From NCBI RefSeq assembly GCF_025370935.1, contig NC_133490.1, positions 2,856,376-2,920,375 of the forward strand: a stretch of DNA of 64,000 nt, given 5' to 3'. Positions 21,361 through 32,482 of the stretch are shown here, piece by piece. The translations under genes and the position numbers were made by a program. Each line of letters opens with the position of its first letter. The first letter of the stretch is position 1. Under the pieces are notes generated by a model. It had not been told where the DNA came from. It worked only from the letters and a program-made list of their open reading frames with translations, and made no database searches. This DNA is from Choristoneura fumiferana. Its lineage: Eukaryota > Arthropoda > Insecta > Lepidoptera > Tortricidae.

Positions 21361-22718
21361 ATTATATTGTGTTGTACATATGGAATGGGCAACTTTTGGA
21401 ATTTTATTACGTTGCGCGCGAACGCCCTCGGTGGATACCCATACTTATAAAGCTAACATACACGCTCAAGACTAGCACAAAATTGTTAAGAAAATATAGC
21501 AGCTGGGAAACGTCAAAGGATCTCATGTGCACTTTGCTTAGATTTTACTTCCGTACTTTATTTTTCTATTTCTGAAACCTTTTAAACTTTGCAATCTGTG
21601 CCACGTTTTACAGCAGCTGGAGTTATTCTGCTAGTTTAGTTTTCTCGCTTGACTGCTGTAGTTTAAAGGTAGGTTTTTACCGTACTGATATCAAGCGTAT
21701 GTATCAAGCACACCCATTCTAAAATGGACTCTCACTTCGAGTATAACGTATGCCTACCTAACATTGTCGTGTAAAAAGATACGTCCATATTCAGCTGTAG
21801 CCTAACGGCGTACGATACGCCGTGTGATACCGTATCCTCTTCGATCAAAATAAAATCGAATTAAAAAGTTTATTCTGTAAGTACCTAGGTCACAGAGGGC
21901 TCTTTAAAAAAAGGAAACATTTATTTGTGACACATTACACATAATATATTAGATAAGCAGGTATACCTACATTTTAGTGTCGGACAGTGGTAGGTAGAGT
22001 CTAATGTTACATAAGAAGCAGTAAGCAGGACGCAGCGAAGCGTGTTATGAGGCTGTGTAGGTAAGTAATTTGGGTAGCACAACGTTGAAATCTGAACTAA
22101 AAGTACCTAATGTAAGCAAGTTCTTGTCAAATTTTTGGAAAGCCTCCTGAAGTGGAGCATAGTAGAAATGCAGCTTATTTAAACTTGATTTCTACCGACC
22201 TCACTAATTTACATAGCAGGTTAAACTTCAACGAACACAGCGAAACGGTACGTCAAGCACAAACCGCAACGTGCGAGCGGGCACGTAATGAATACATGGA
22301 TAAACATGCTAGTTTAATTAATTCGGCGCAAAGAGCACGCCACTTAAGCCTTCTTAGAGTATCAAACCGAACGGTTAGATCAATGAGTGTAAGACCAGCG
22401 GTCATAGCCGAGATATGTGCGAATGTGATTGCGTGCGTAAATGACAAGATTTGACAGTTTTGTTGTTTGTGCCTAGCGAAGTAACTAACTATTACAAATA
22501 TGCATGGAATGCAATCTAATGACATATTTGCATGCATTGGTCTCTGTCAAAAATGACAGATAGTTTTATAAAATTACGCAACGCAAAAAATACTGTGTTT
22601 ATTACCCTATTCGCGTACATACGCAATATCGCATAGATATGTTTGTTTGTTCGTTTGTAGTGCTCTTTTACTAAAAGCGCAGTAGGCTGATTACGATGAT
22701 TCGTCTGTGAATAGAGTT
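21361..22718. other. Unique sequence with a 100-codon open frame
   Basis: The plus-strand frame 22152-22454 is open for 100 codons in a region of raised GC. The opposite strand is also open for 94 codons, so the openness may only reflect composition. No domain recognised. Confidence 0.3.
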
Positions 22719-22990
22719 TTTTTTTATTATTCGACTGGTAAACGAGCAAGCGGGTCTCCTGATGGTAAGAGATCACCACCGCCCGTAAACATCTGCAACA
22801 TCAGGGGTATTGCAGGCACGTTGCCATCCTAGAGGTCTAAGATGGGATACCTCACGTGCCAGTAATTTCACCGGCTGTCTTACTCTCCACGCCGCAACAC
22901 AACAGTGCAAGCACTGCTGCTTCACGGCAGGATATGCGAACAAGAGGGTTGTAGCAATCCGGGCGGACCTAGCACAAGGCCCTTACCACC
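22719..22990 (-). repeat. Non-LTR 3' end with poly(A), copy 3
   Basis: The T-run on plus at 22719 is the poly(A) on minus. Contains AACGAGCAAGCGGGTCTCC, TTTCACCGGCTGTCTTACTC, CAGTGCAAGCACTGCTGC. Confidence 0.75.
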
Positions 22991-23729
22991 TGCCAGTTGT
23001 ATTAATCTTCTAAATGAATAACAGAGTAGGTATTTAAAAGTAGGCGCCATTGTTGCAAAAATTCGACAAACTAATGGGGCCTTTGAAAACAATCTTTAAG
23101 TTGCTCAAAGCATTTCACATGACGCCTCCGTTTAGAAGTGCTCTAAGCCTCGATGATTGATTGTGACATACGTTTTGCTATTTGTAGCTGTTTGATTAGC
23201 GGATTAATAGTCAGTCAGTTGGTTAAACTACGGTTTGCTGTTTATTAACAATGGTTTGCGATTAGTTATATTGCTGGCAAGGTGACTAGAGCGTGCCAAA
23301 AGCTAGTTATGATTTTATGCTGTGTCAACTGTTGTCAATGAATTGATTTGTCTACGAGTACTTCACTGTAGAAGTTGCAGCATATTTTGGAATGATTTAG
23401 ACAAAGCAAACAAAAGCATCTAAATTAATTGTGTCATGAGTTATTTTTCTAACATACCCCTTTTCTGGTTATACCTACTTTCTTATAGCGTTGTCGTTTG
23501 AATAATTTTTACCGCTAGTATTCATTATTTTCCGTTTCTTTTTTTTACATTCATTTAATTACAAAGGGCAACCAAAATAATTCAGCATGGTTTTTTATTG
23601 ATACCGAAGCACGCACATTAAATCCAAAAATCATACTGTATGTCCTATGAAACCTGGTTCCAGTTGAAAATAATTTTGAAACTTGTCAAAATTGATTATG
23701 CAGCTCTCTTCTATACATCAATGTCTTAC
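22991..23729. other. Putative intron sequence downstream of the minus-strand exon
   Basis: AT-rich and without repeats recognised. If the exon at 23730-23825 is real, this is the first part of its downstream intron. Confidence 0.35.
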
Positions 23730-23825
23730 CTTACGAAGCATTTCCTCAAGCGAATCCATATCCATGTCGGCGGAGGCGGGCTCGCCGCCCGCGCTGCCGT
23801 GCTCCCCGTTATTGTTGTTCGTCAT
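23730..23825 (-). CDS. First coding exon of an unidentified gene (32 codons)
   Basis: The exon begins with ATG at 23825 and stays open for exactly 32 codons to a consensus donor, CGTAAG|GTAAGA, at 23730/23729, ending in phase 0. The peptide starts MTNNNNGEHGSAGGEP and ends MDMDSLEEMLRK: an asparagine run, a glycine/alanine-rich stretch, then an acidic and probably helical end. GC content is much higher than the surrounding AT-rich DNA. Upstream sequence on the minus strand (GTGCGGCTCACCT) would be 5' UTR and is also GC-rich. This composition is typical of the N-terminus of a nuclear or RNA-binding regulator, but I do not recognise the protein. Downstream exons would lie at lower coordinates. 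None was found. Confidence 0.65.
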
Positions 23826-24936
23826 AGGTGAGCCGCACCCCACCGCGCACCGTGACACAACATGTGAATTCGACACTCGTACACCGCCAATTATTTACCG
23901 AATGTATCAAATGTCACTTCACATTCCAAATTTAAATCATGTTTTTATAAACACTGGCTGGTTGATTATTGTTGGAATGAACTGGAAATAAAAAGAAATT
24001 CGAAAAAACTTAAAGGTAGTAGTTATATGCGACAAGGATTTTAATGAACGTGGATGACGTTTAAGGGACATTATTTTATTAAGTTTTAATTATTAGCTTA
24101 TTATTATTAACTTCATAAAACAAACTCAAAACCACGAACAAAAGGTACAAAAAGTGACATTTACGGCGAACTGTTAAAATTGAAGTGTCTTGCAACATAG
24201 CACGCGCTTCAAGGTTCGTTTTTCGACACATTCGATCTTTGTTGCGCATTCTTTAACTTTCCCGTAGACGGTTAGCGTTCCGAATTAGAAAAAAAACTTA
24301 ACTTCCATAACTTTAATGTTCTCTTCACAGCGTGCAAGAAAAGTCTTCTTTTATTTTTATCTATAAGCATGTAAACATAGATATGTTTTCGACTAACTCG
24401 ATTGTATTGCGAAAATGTTCAAACGAAAAGGATTTGCGTACGCTAGAGTTTGCGAAGCGTTCAAATATAAAATAAAAATAAAATAAATAACGCCATTGGA
24501 TTTAATATCCCTGGAATGTTCTCAAACGTTGAAAGCCAGACGTCTAGGCTTGGGCAAAGCCTGATTGTCTACTAAAAGAAGCAAAACAGAATGACGTAAT
24601 AAAATTTTGACGTTTCATAAAAGCGATTTCATACAAAGAGGGACTCTTGAAGCGATTCAAAGAATGTATTTATTGTTTATTGCAATATTTTATTGAGCTA
24701 ATAATAATATTAGGTAGGTACATTAAGTTAAAGTTTTATACATTAAAACATTTTTACTCGCGAGTCATGTTACTGTAAACAGTTGCATAGAACTAAGATG
24801 ATAGAGTCAAGAGAAAGAGAGTTATGATTTGAATTTCTTTTCGAAACGTATTATCGACGTTTAATAGCCTCTCCTTGCTTTAATGATGTTATTACATCTC
24901 TTTGGACACTGTTTTCACGGCTTCAATCATGACAAG
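23826..24936. other. Possible 5' UTR and promoter region of the minus-strand exon
   Basis: On the minus strand, 23826-23890 is GC-rich and could be UTR. 24180-24300 contains CpG words (AGCGCGTGC, CGAAAAACGAACC). No clear initiator or TATA motif was located. Confidence 0.25.
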
Positions 24937-25133
24937 TATAGGTAAAAAACTCAAGAAGATGCCCTGTTGTATGTAGATTGATTATTATTTTTTGTGGGGA
25001 GAGGCTACAATCGAGATCTCTCAGGATAGATATGGGATTTAAGTCATTTTTCGAATATGGAACGTCGACTTATCTATACAGACACGTTACTTCTACATAC
25101 AACAGGTCATCTTCTTAAGTTTTTTATCTATAA
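24937..25133. repeat. MITE, about 197 bp
   Basis: TATAGGTAAAAAACTCAAGA, AGATG, CCTGTTGTATGTAGA on the left, inverted as TCTACATACAACAGG, CATCTTCTTAAGTTTTTTATC on the right. Arms about 42 bp. Confidence 0.8.
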
Positions 25134-25588
25134 ACACACATGTCTACAGAATACATGCACGTTACGCTGACATCATGTAAAGCGACGTAACTTCCCGTCA
25201 TATTCACTCAATTTCACTCCCTTAATCATGATCATACAAAAGCCGCGAAGTAAAATCAATTTCATCAATCAAGAACTAGACTCATCAGCCTTTTAGGGTC
25301 GATGTGTCAATATAGCTTTACTACGGGTTCTCGGTTTTAACTCACTCCTAAATCACACGCACAAAATATCATAAAGATGAAATAAAATCATAATAGCAAA
25401 AGTATAAATTGATGTACTTATAAGTAAATAATTTAATAAATAAATGTGAAATACGTCGAAAATTAAAAGAAAAGTTGAAGAAACCTTAGGTTTCTTACAA
25501 TAATAAGATACCTCTTATTAAATAAGATACCCATACATTCAAATTAATGGTCATTGATGAGTGAAAATCACGAAAATTCAAAGGATTA

Positions 25589-25782
25589 TACCAATTAACT
25601 AGTCCCAAGATAAGAAAACTTGTACTACGTGTACCAACGGATAAACATGAACATACAAAGATAAGCACGGACTTAAATCTCAGATACAACCATTCGTATT
25701 CATTATACTGAGTACGCAGACGTTTATCTACCCCTACCGGGATAGAAACCGGGACCGCAGGCTTTATAGGTACTCAAGGCTA
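25589..25782 (-). repeat. tRNA-headed SINE, first family, diverged
   Basis: TACCAATTAACTAGTCCC at the tail side and CCCTACCGGGATAGAAACCGGGACC at the head side match 18027-18291 in reverse. The A box is eroded. Confidence 0.6.
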
Positions 25783-26768
25783 AGTATTTTATAAGTAAAT
25801 ATATATTTTGGTTAAATTAGGTGTACCTAATGAAGCAGGGTTACAATTTTTAGGTGTTAAAAATGAACTTCTACAAATATCGCGAGCGATCAATTAACGA
25901 ATAGCTAACCTATCGTCACCATTGAAAGTTATTTGACCTTATCAAGTGAGAACTTTTCGAGAACTCAAAGTACCTCGACTGAACAAACACAGATAGCAAC
26001 AACTGCAAGACTAGCGTGTGCCGGCGCATACATTAAACGGATTGGGCGATTTGCATGACTCGCAGAAAGGGACGATCAATCAAGTAAATGAGTACCTTCG
26101 AATAGGTTGAAGTTTTAGGATAATTTAAGCACGCGTCTTTGCCCAGTAATAGAATAGTTAAGAATGGCATGTGATCCATTGGCCATTTTCAAAAAGTGTG
26201 TATCTGTCAGTTCCGTCGCACGATTGAATTCAAGTTTACTCAGTAAGTATGACTGTCTTTTAAATATACAATAGGCCAAAAGTGTAAATATGTAAACGCA
26301 TGTCTTATGTTATAATTTACGATGATAAAAGTTGTCACAAGATTTCAAATGTATAGCCGCGCAAGGTTCATTGAAATCTACTTTTGACTTAATATTAATC
26401 TCACATCTCATAAAACTATAATACAATTAAAATTTATGAGGATTATTTTTAAGGAGTAAACTCCAAAAATCACTCTATTGCATTAAATAATGATTCTCAA
26501 GTTACATGTCTGCCTGCTCTCGAATCCTAACAAGTCTCCGCTTCCATGAGAGGACCCCTAACATTGTATCTGTTTTGTTACAAAATGGCGGAGTTATGTA
26601 AACGCAAAATCAAAATTGATATTTGCTACCAACAGATTGTAATTAAAATGACTCCCCACAACCCTCAAAACAAATATAACTGAGGGGCGGGCGAGGATAT
26701 TGAGAGTGACGACAAATGTACTTGAGCAAATATTTTTAAGCAACACGATATAGAAGAAAACATTATCT
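25783..26768. other. Unique AT-rich sequence, no gene seen
   Basis: No repeat family or credible exon recognised. Confidence 0.4.
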
Positions 26769-26902
26769 ACGTCACTACTTTTTAAAAAACTCGTATCTCA
26801 AAATCGATAACTTTTCTGGGTGAATTTTATGAACATTATTTCAAGGGTCAATCTTGTTGACGTGTATATTTGAGATACGAGATTGTTTCGAAGTAGTGAC
26901 GA
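26769..26902. repeat. MITE, CGTCACTACTTT family, copy 2
   Basis: ACGTCACTACTTT...AACTCGTATCTCAAA is inverted as TTTGAGATACGAGATTG...AAGTAGTGACGAT. Same family and length as 21221-21360. Confidence 0.8.
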
Positions 26903-27590
26903 TTTGAATCGTTCATGTATGCCAGTGTTTATGGCATGTCTTGGCAGTCAGTAAAATTCGAGTTCCAAGATTTGATTAAGTATGTAGTTTTAAATGCCGT
27001 ATCTACCATCAAAAAAACCAGGAGGCTTCCTTCACATATAATATTTTGCTAAAGGCATATTTTGTTAAAGGAAATAATGAAAAAATACCAATTTGGGGAG
27101 GTGGGCCTTGGAGTAAGTTTCGTTTGGGCATGACTTTGCCAGGCATTTCTGTTGTACAACCACGGCAGATAACTTCATAACAAGCTCGCAAATTAAAACA
27201 TCATATAAATGACAAGAGAACAAATCTCTTAACTCATTATACCCTTCCTACCTCACTGAGTCAGGAGGGTAGGTATATTGCAAGGGTGTCCTACTTAAAC
27301 ATGTACCTGTGTTCTATAATCTTAGACATGCATCGAATACGGAGCTAGATCCAGTTTTGCGGTGTAATTCAATCGCGTGGTTTGGTCTCAATACCTGCAC
27401 CCAACACCGCCGCGTCTGAATAGGGATACTATATTCTAATACTATACTAGCTGTACCTATACACCCTAAGTCTGTTCGCAAAGAGCATGTTAAATCTGGG
27501 TTTTTAGCTCATTCCAAATGTGGCCCGTGAACTATTTTAAGCGCCAGTCGAGCAGTTTGCGATGGTAAAGCGACGGTCACTATTCTAAAA
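26903..27590. other. Unique AT-rich sequence, no gene seen
   Basis: Only a short repeat of TACCTACCTCACTGAGTC type words; nothing assigned. Confidence 0.35.
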
Positions 27591-28032
27591 GCCGCCTTAC
27601 ACATTCTCGTTACTAGCATGCTAATAAGCATGCTAATGCTTGCTAAATCTAGCATGCTAATAAGCATGCTAGTTCCTAAATACCAATATGCCACTAAAAA
27701 AAGCATGCTTATTTAATAAATAAATAGCACGTGTCCTATACACACATGCTAGTAGGTAGCAGGTAGCGTCGCTGCTTAAGTGACTAAGTAAGAACACAAG
27801 CTGAGATATGAGATGCATAGGGAAATTCGTGTCGGTACCGTTGACATCAGTGGTGTAGCGGTATAGCACGCGGTACGGATTACCGAGGACCTGGTTATTC
27901 CCAGTGATGGTCTTATTTTTCTGTTTTTTCTGTGCATCTATATTTCAGTTTGTATTTTCAATTTTTAGTAGGTAGCATTTGCTCAATAGTAGCATGTTTT
28001 CGTGCTAGTAACTAGCATGTGTAACAGCAGCC
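27591..28032. repeat. MITE with GCATGCTA subrepeats, interrupted by a SINE
   Basis: GCCGCCTTACACAT...GTTACTAGCATGCTAA on the left faces TAGTAACTAGCATGTGTAAC and AGCAGCC on the right. The left half repeats TAGCATGCTAATAAGCATGC. A SINE (27849-27965) is inserted in the middle, which explains the length of 442 bp. Confidence 0.65.
27849..27965 (+). repeat. tRNA-headed SINE, second family, nested
   Basis: GTGGTGTAGCGGTATAGCAC head, degenerate B box (CCTGGTTATTCCCAGTG), then TCTTATTTTTCTG and TTTCAGTTTGTATTTTCAA. Matches 14504-14628. Confidence 0.7.
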
Positions 28033-28087
28033 TATGTCTGCGCAAACAGCTTCTGTCATTATAAAATACGAAATTACATTATCTGTA

Positions 28088-28235
28088 ATCATGTATGTAT
28101 GTATGTAAATACTTTATTGTACATAAACACAAAAATAATACAAAAAAAAACAACAAAACAAAAGAGTACAAAGGCGAACTTATCCCTAAAAGGGATCTTT
28201 TCAAGCTAACCTAAACAGGAAAGGTACAACTTAAA
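28088..28235 (-). repeat. Non-LTR 3' UTR tail with (CATA)n end
   Basis: On plus: (ATGT)n, AAATACTTTATTGTACATAAAC, AAAGGCGAACTTATCCC, AGGGATCTTTTCAAGCTAACC. Reverse complement of the family at 58025-58148. Confidence 0.75.
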
Positions 28236-28638
28236 CTAAACTTAGCTTGTGTAATCATGTTTTTAGCGCCCTAGGTTCTTAAAGGTTGAAAGTACCTAAT
28301 CTAGGGTTCTTCTTTAGTAAAAATTGTAGTAAAATTAAAGGTGTTGTTGTTTTGGGGTGTCCTTGAGGTAAAATTTAATAATAATATTATTATTATGAAA
28401 ACAGTTCGAGGTGCGTTCGAGCCGAAGTTTGAATCTTCGCACCGTCAGTGGCGTTATGGATGTGTTCTCAACAATCTAGGATTTGTAATTTGAGTCATTG
28501 CTACCTGTGCGAGTATCTATAGCTCAGCGAGTTTTATAGCTCTTGTCGCTACGACAAAAGATGTAAGAACGAGTTCTCGCCGACAGTGTGAACAGCCAGC
28601 GATCAACTATTAATATATCGTCTATTTTACTCACACAG

Positions 28639-28727
28639 GATCTTAATCTTCTCTCTGTGCACAGCGGTCTTCGCCATGAGATCATTACGGCGGTGCTCGA
28701 CAAGTTCCATCCTTTATCTTTGACAAC
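28639..28727 (+). CDS. Internal coding exon of an unidentified gene (89 nt)
   Basis: Acceptor TTTTACTCACACAG ends at 28638 and a perfect donor AAC|GTAAGT follows 28727. Only one frame is open throughout; it starts in phase 0, gives 29 codons plus two bases, and reads DLNLLSVHSGLRHEIITAVL then DKFHPLSLTT. The peptide looks like a soluble helical domain. The other two frames hit stops. An alternative acceptor, CTGTGCACAG, ends at 28664, 26 bases inside; because 26 is not a multiple of three, only one of the two can suit a given upstream exon. I do not recognise the protein. It lies on the strand opposite to the exon at 23730-23825, so it belongs to another gene. It lies between the two duplicated promoters and could in principle be spliced to the copy A first exon, but nothing here shows that. 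Confidence 0.6.
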
Positions 28728-29058
28728 GTAAGTACAATAGACAGTACAGCGATTTTATACTATGCAGCGACTCCTTTCCCTCCATGGTAAAGGTGGTGTC
28801 AGTGTCTGCTATATTGTGCAAAACACGTCTCGCGCAGACGCAAAAAAAAAATTTTTAAACCTGTCTGTTAATACAATATAATGAAATAAAAATAAATCTC
28901 CACTGCAAAGTAAAGCCTAACTAGAGGAAGTAAATTTCCAAAAAAGGATTCCAATGAGGGCTATCGCGTATGAATTCGCCACTAGAGGCGCTAGTGTAGC
29001 GTGAGGTCTCCGAAATGTCAAATCTCATTTTAGGTGAACTTCGCGGGTTTATTTATAA

Positions 29059-29115
29059 CTAGATGAAAACCCGGCTTCGCTCGGGTAAAATGTAGACTCA
29101 TAATAATATGTTTGA
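29059..29115 (-). repeat. Helitron-like 3' terminus
   Basis: ACTAGATGAAAACCCGGCTTCGCTCGGGT on plus is the reverse complement of a CCCGAGCGAAGCCGGG hairpin followed by CTAGT. Only the end is recognisable. Confidence 0.45.
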
Positions 29116-29270
29116 AAAAATTTTTTGCCAGTAAAGACTGTCGTACTTATCGAAAAATCTGACGTATATTCCCAGCCTTAATTATTATCACAAACACTTT
29201 AACGGCTAACCTACGTATCGGTATTTCACCAGTAGATATTTCTCCTAAATCTTATTTGCCCAAATAACTA

Positions 29271-30523
29271 CGTAGTCAGTCCCAAAGTTCTGTCACAAAT
29301 GAAAATAATGATAAAAACAAAAGTACCAATCAGTTTTTAATAAATTATATACCAATTTAAAGTACATTTAATAAAAAAATAAATTTAAGTACTTAAAATT
29401 ATTCAAAATGACTTCCTTTGTTTTTAATACAGGCCCTTAATCGGCGCAGCCAGTCGTCTATCGCAGCACGCACCATTTTCATGTCTATTTCAGCGACTGC
29501 TTTTCTTAAAGATGACTTCAGGCTCTCCAAATTTTTATGGGGTTTAGCACAGACCTTCCCCTCTAAGACCTGCCAAATTTTAAAGTCCAGAGGATTAAGG
29601 TTCGGACTGGAGGAAGGCCAATCTTCGTGTCTTATAAAGTCGATTTTTTGACGGCCAAACCAGGCTTGAGTGGTCTTGGCTTTGTGTGCTGGCGCAGAAT
29701 CCTGCTGGAACACAAAATTATGACCTGAAAATAGCGTGTTGGGCAGATCTTTGACATGCTTATCCAAAACCGTCTCTTGGTACACTTTCGCACTGATTTT
29801 GACCCCTTTTTCGCAAAAATGAACCTCAGTTGGCCCGTAATAAGATCAGAGAATACTCTTCAGAGCTCCTAGCGTACACTCTATCATTATGTTTATTGTA
29901 CTTCTCTTCAATATCGAAAATCTTTTCGTCTGTAAAGAGGATATCACGGTGTCGATTTTTCGCGTACCGCTTTAACAACTTCCGGGATCTTTTAAACCTT
30001 ATTGTTTTTAGACGGGCATTAAGTAAGTGCCCACTCTATTTTTTGTATGCTCGCAGACTAAGATCTTCGTTTAAAACCTTTTTGACGGTTTTTCTACTGA
30101 CACCCATCTGCAAAGCCATCAACTTCTGTTTTCGGACAGGATTTCTTGCTATGCGTGCCTTGATCGCTTTGATCACTGCTGGTGTTTGTACGGAGCGAGG
30201 CCGGCCAATTCTTTTCTTGTCCTCAACACTGGAGACTTCATTGTACCTGTCAATCGTACGGTACACAAACCTAAGCGTTATATTTACATTTTTGAGCAAC
30301 TTGAAAATGGTACTTGGCGAGTGCCCACAGCGGTGCAATGCTAAAACAGCTATTCGGTTTTCTTTCAACGTCCACTCCATCGTGAGAAATTGCAGCGAAT
30401 GACTGTTTATTGTTTTAAAATAATTGACAAACATTCAAAAATGGAATTCAATCAAATTTTCTTAAAATCATGTTTTAAATTTAAAAATAATGTGCCAGTG
30501 ACAGAACTTTGGGACCGACTACG
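29271..30523 (-). mobile_element. Mariner-type (DD37D) DNA transposon, 1253 bp, near-complete
   Basis: Terminal inverted repeats CGTAGTCAGTCCCAAAGTTC-TGTCAC (29271) and GTGACAG-AACTTTGGGACCGACTACG (30498-30523) differ at one base and are flanked by TA on both sides (29269-29270 and 30524-30525), the expected target duplication. The enclosed minus-strand transposase remnant is described separately. Length and ends fit the maT/mariner group known from Lepidoptera. Flanking sequence carries a small MITE at 30558-30636. Confidence 0.9.
29399..30380 (-). pseudogene. DD37D mariner-type transposase, two lesions
   Basis: Start ATG at 30380 (MEWTLKENRIAVLALHRCG), followed by a helix-turn-helix region, a GRPRS motif between the two DNA-binding halves, and a second helix-turn-helix ending near 30039. 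An in-frame TAG at 30036-30038 interrupts the frame; reading resumes in the same frame and holds the first catalytic Asp in ILFTDEKIF. A frameshift lies near 29826-29845, just before a TGA. The last part (to TAA at 29399) has the second Asp in FQQDSAPAHKA and the third in SPNLNPLDFKIW with 37 residues between them. The reconstructed length would be about 326 codons, normal for the family. All three catalytic Asp codons are still present, so decay is recent. Inactive as it stands. Confidence 0.9.
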
Positions 30524-30557
30524 TATGTCTGTCTCATAATCAAAGAAATTAGACCTA

Positions 30558-30636
30558 AAGGGCCCATATAAGGTACGATCCGTCTGTACGATCGATCTGA
30601 TGAAAATCGACGAATCGTACCGTGTGTGGGGCCCTT
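30558..30636. repeat. Small MITE, AAGGGCCC ends
   Basis: AAGGGCCC...GGTACGAT...GTC is inverted as GAC...ATCGTACC...GGGCCCTT. 79 bp. Confidence 0.65.
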
Positions 30637-31204
30637 AAAAGGTCACAATGGAGAACGAAATGCAAACCTGTGACACGTGATGACGTGACACTCACGCCAC
30701 TTTGATGTGATGACTTTGACATGTTTACTTCGCAACGCCATTATATATACTCAGTAATTTATTCCATTTTTTATTGAAAATACTCGCTAAATCCGAATTT
30801 TCTACCTACAAGTTGTCGACTCGGAACAAACGTCAACAACTGAAGATAGTTATAGTTGAAGGTAGTTGGTGATAGTTTTGAGTTTTGATAAGATCCATTC
30901 AAGTTTTCCGGCAAGACGTTTCGTTTTACACAGTCACATGAGTCACAGTTCTTTGTAATGGATACTTTTTTGGCGTGACGCACGCGATGTGTTGAAGGCG
31001 AGCCGTATCTAAGAGCTAGCTAGTATGAAACGGAACGTTTATTAACTACCCAAGATGGCGACTGCGGTTTGTTTGTCAGTGCCATTAGAATTTAACGAAA
31101 TTCTCCATAATCCGAATTTTGCGGATATATGTTGTCGACTCGGATCGACTAATTTTTTACGCTCTTCAATTTGATGTGCATTTCGTTCGAGTCTACCGTA
31201 CCCC

Positions 31205-31460
31205 TGGACGAAATTATTAATATAGATAATTTAGTCCTGACTGACTGACTGACTGATATATCACGCACAGCCCAAGCTGAAGCTATTGAATTTTGGCATA
31301 CATACCAAGTGATATAGAGGTACACTATGAAGGGATTTAGATTCCCCACCTTAATCCGCCATAGACATACACCTTTGTATAAGGTGCACACTAACTTGAT
31401 TAAACATATGAGTTCGCCGCAGTGTAAGTAGATAGCACTGGATCTAAATTTATTAATAGG
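31205..31460. repeat. Dispersed repeat with (ACTG)n
   Basis: ATTAATATAGATAATTTAGTCC, four GACT units, ATCACGCACAGCCCAAGC, TTTTGGCATACATACC. A pattern I know from lepidopteran genomes; the class is unknown to me. Confidence 0.45.
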
Positions 31461-31774
31461 CAAATGCTTTGTCATACTATCATTTAGCATGTACTGATGG
31501 TAATCGATCCTGTTATGAGTAATGATAATTTCATTATATGTAATTTGGACATACTTAACTGTTGCAATAAAGTAATTAACCAGTAACTAAAAGTCTTCCG
31601 TAAAATCTTATCGAAATTCGATTGATAGATATTTTAGGATAGAATACTATTAGTCATTTCAAGATAGTGATATCTTTTCTATAGAAATACTGAAGTGGTT
31701 TAAGCGAGAATGGAATTAATATGGCTTTGGGTTAGGTTTAAAACTTTCGTTATTGACACATATTTATTACCAAC

Positions 31775-32053
31775 CGCGGCTTGATAGTCGGTGGCCTAGA
31801 GGTTCAACCAATGGCCACTCAAGCGGAGGATCGTGGGTCAACCTGGGCTCGCATCTGAGTTTTTTGAAAGTGATAAATTACATTCGAAATTTATGACGAG
31901 CTTTATGTTGAAGCAAAATACCTGCACAAACCTGGGAAGCAATTCAATGGTGTGTGTCAAGTTCCCAATCCACACTGGGCCCGCGTGTGAACTTCGGCCC
32001 AAGGCCTTAAAACCCTCTCAATCTGAAAGGAGACCTGTGCTCAGCAGTGGGCC
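31775..32053 (+). repeat. tRNA-headed SINE (copy B)
   Basis: GTCGGTGGCCTAGAGGTTCAA head; the counterpart of 2783-3058. Its A box is better preserved than in copy A. Confidence 0.65.
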
Positions 32054-32482
32054 AATACTGTCGAAATTACCTCTGGGTAGAGAAGGATCGGTTGGGTTCG
32101 TGAGTCCTCATGTACAATACAATACAATATACAATACAATGGTTCTTTATTGTACACCAGAAATACTATAAATAAAGAATAAGTTAACACTAAGAATAAC
32201 GGCCGAATGTACTTTAAAACGTACCAATTGTTTATTGAAAATTTTTAAATGTGTAGAAATAATATTTAAAATAACCAAACTGGTGACCTACGTATAGATC
32301 TTAAGTGGCATATCTGTAACAAAAAAATAGCGCCTCAGAAGGCTACGTTAGGTCTACTTAGTATGTTATCGCATCGTGAAAGTCCAATTTGTATTTATTT
32401 TTGTTTTTATCATTCAATTTTTTTTCTTAATCTTTAGTTTGTTAATCTCTATATCACGCGAACTATTCAGTTTTTACAGGGT

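Noticed and set aside
22253..22537. 94-codon minus frame
   Set aside because: Shadow of the plus-strand frame at 22152-22454 or the reverse; neither has other support.
29830..30402. 190-codon plus frame, the longest in the window
   Set aside because: It is the antisense of the mariner-type transposase and has no independent features.
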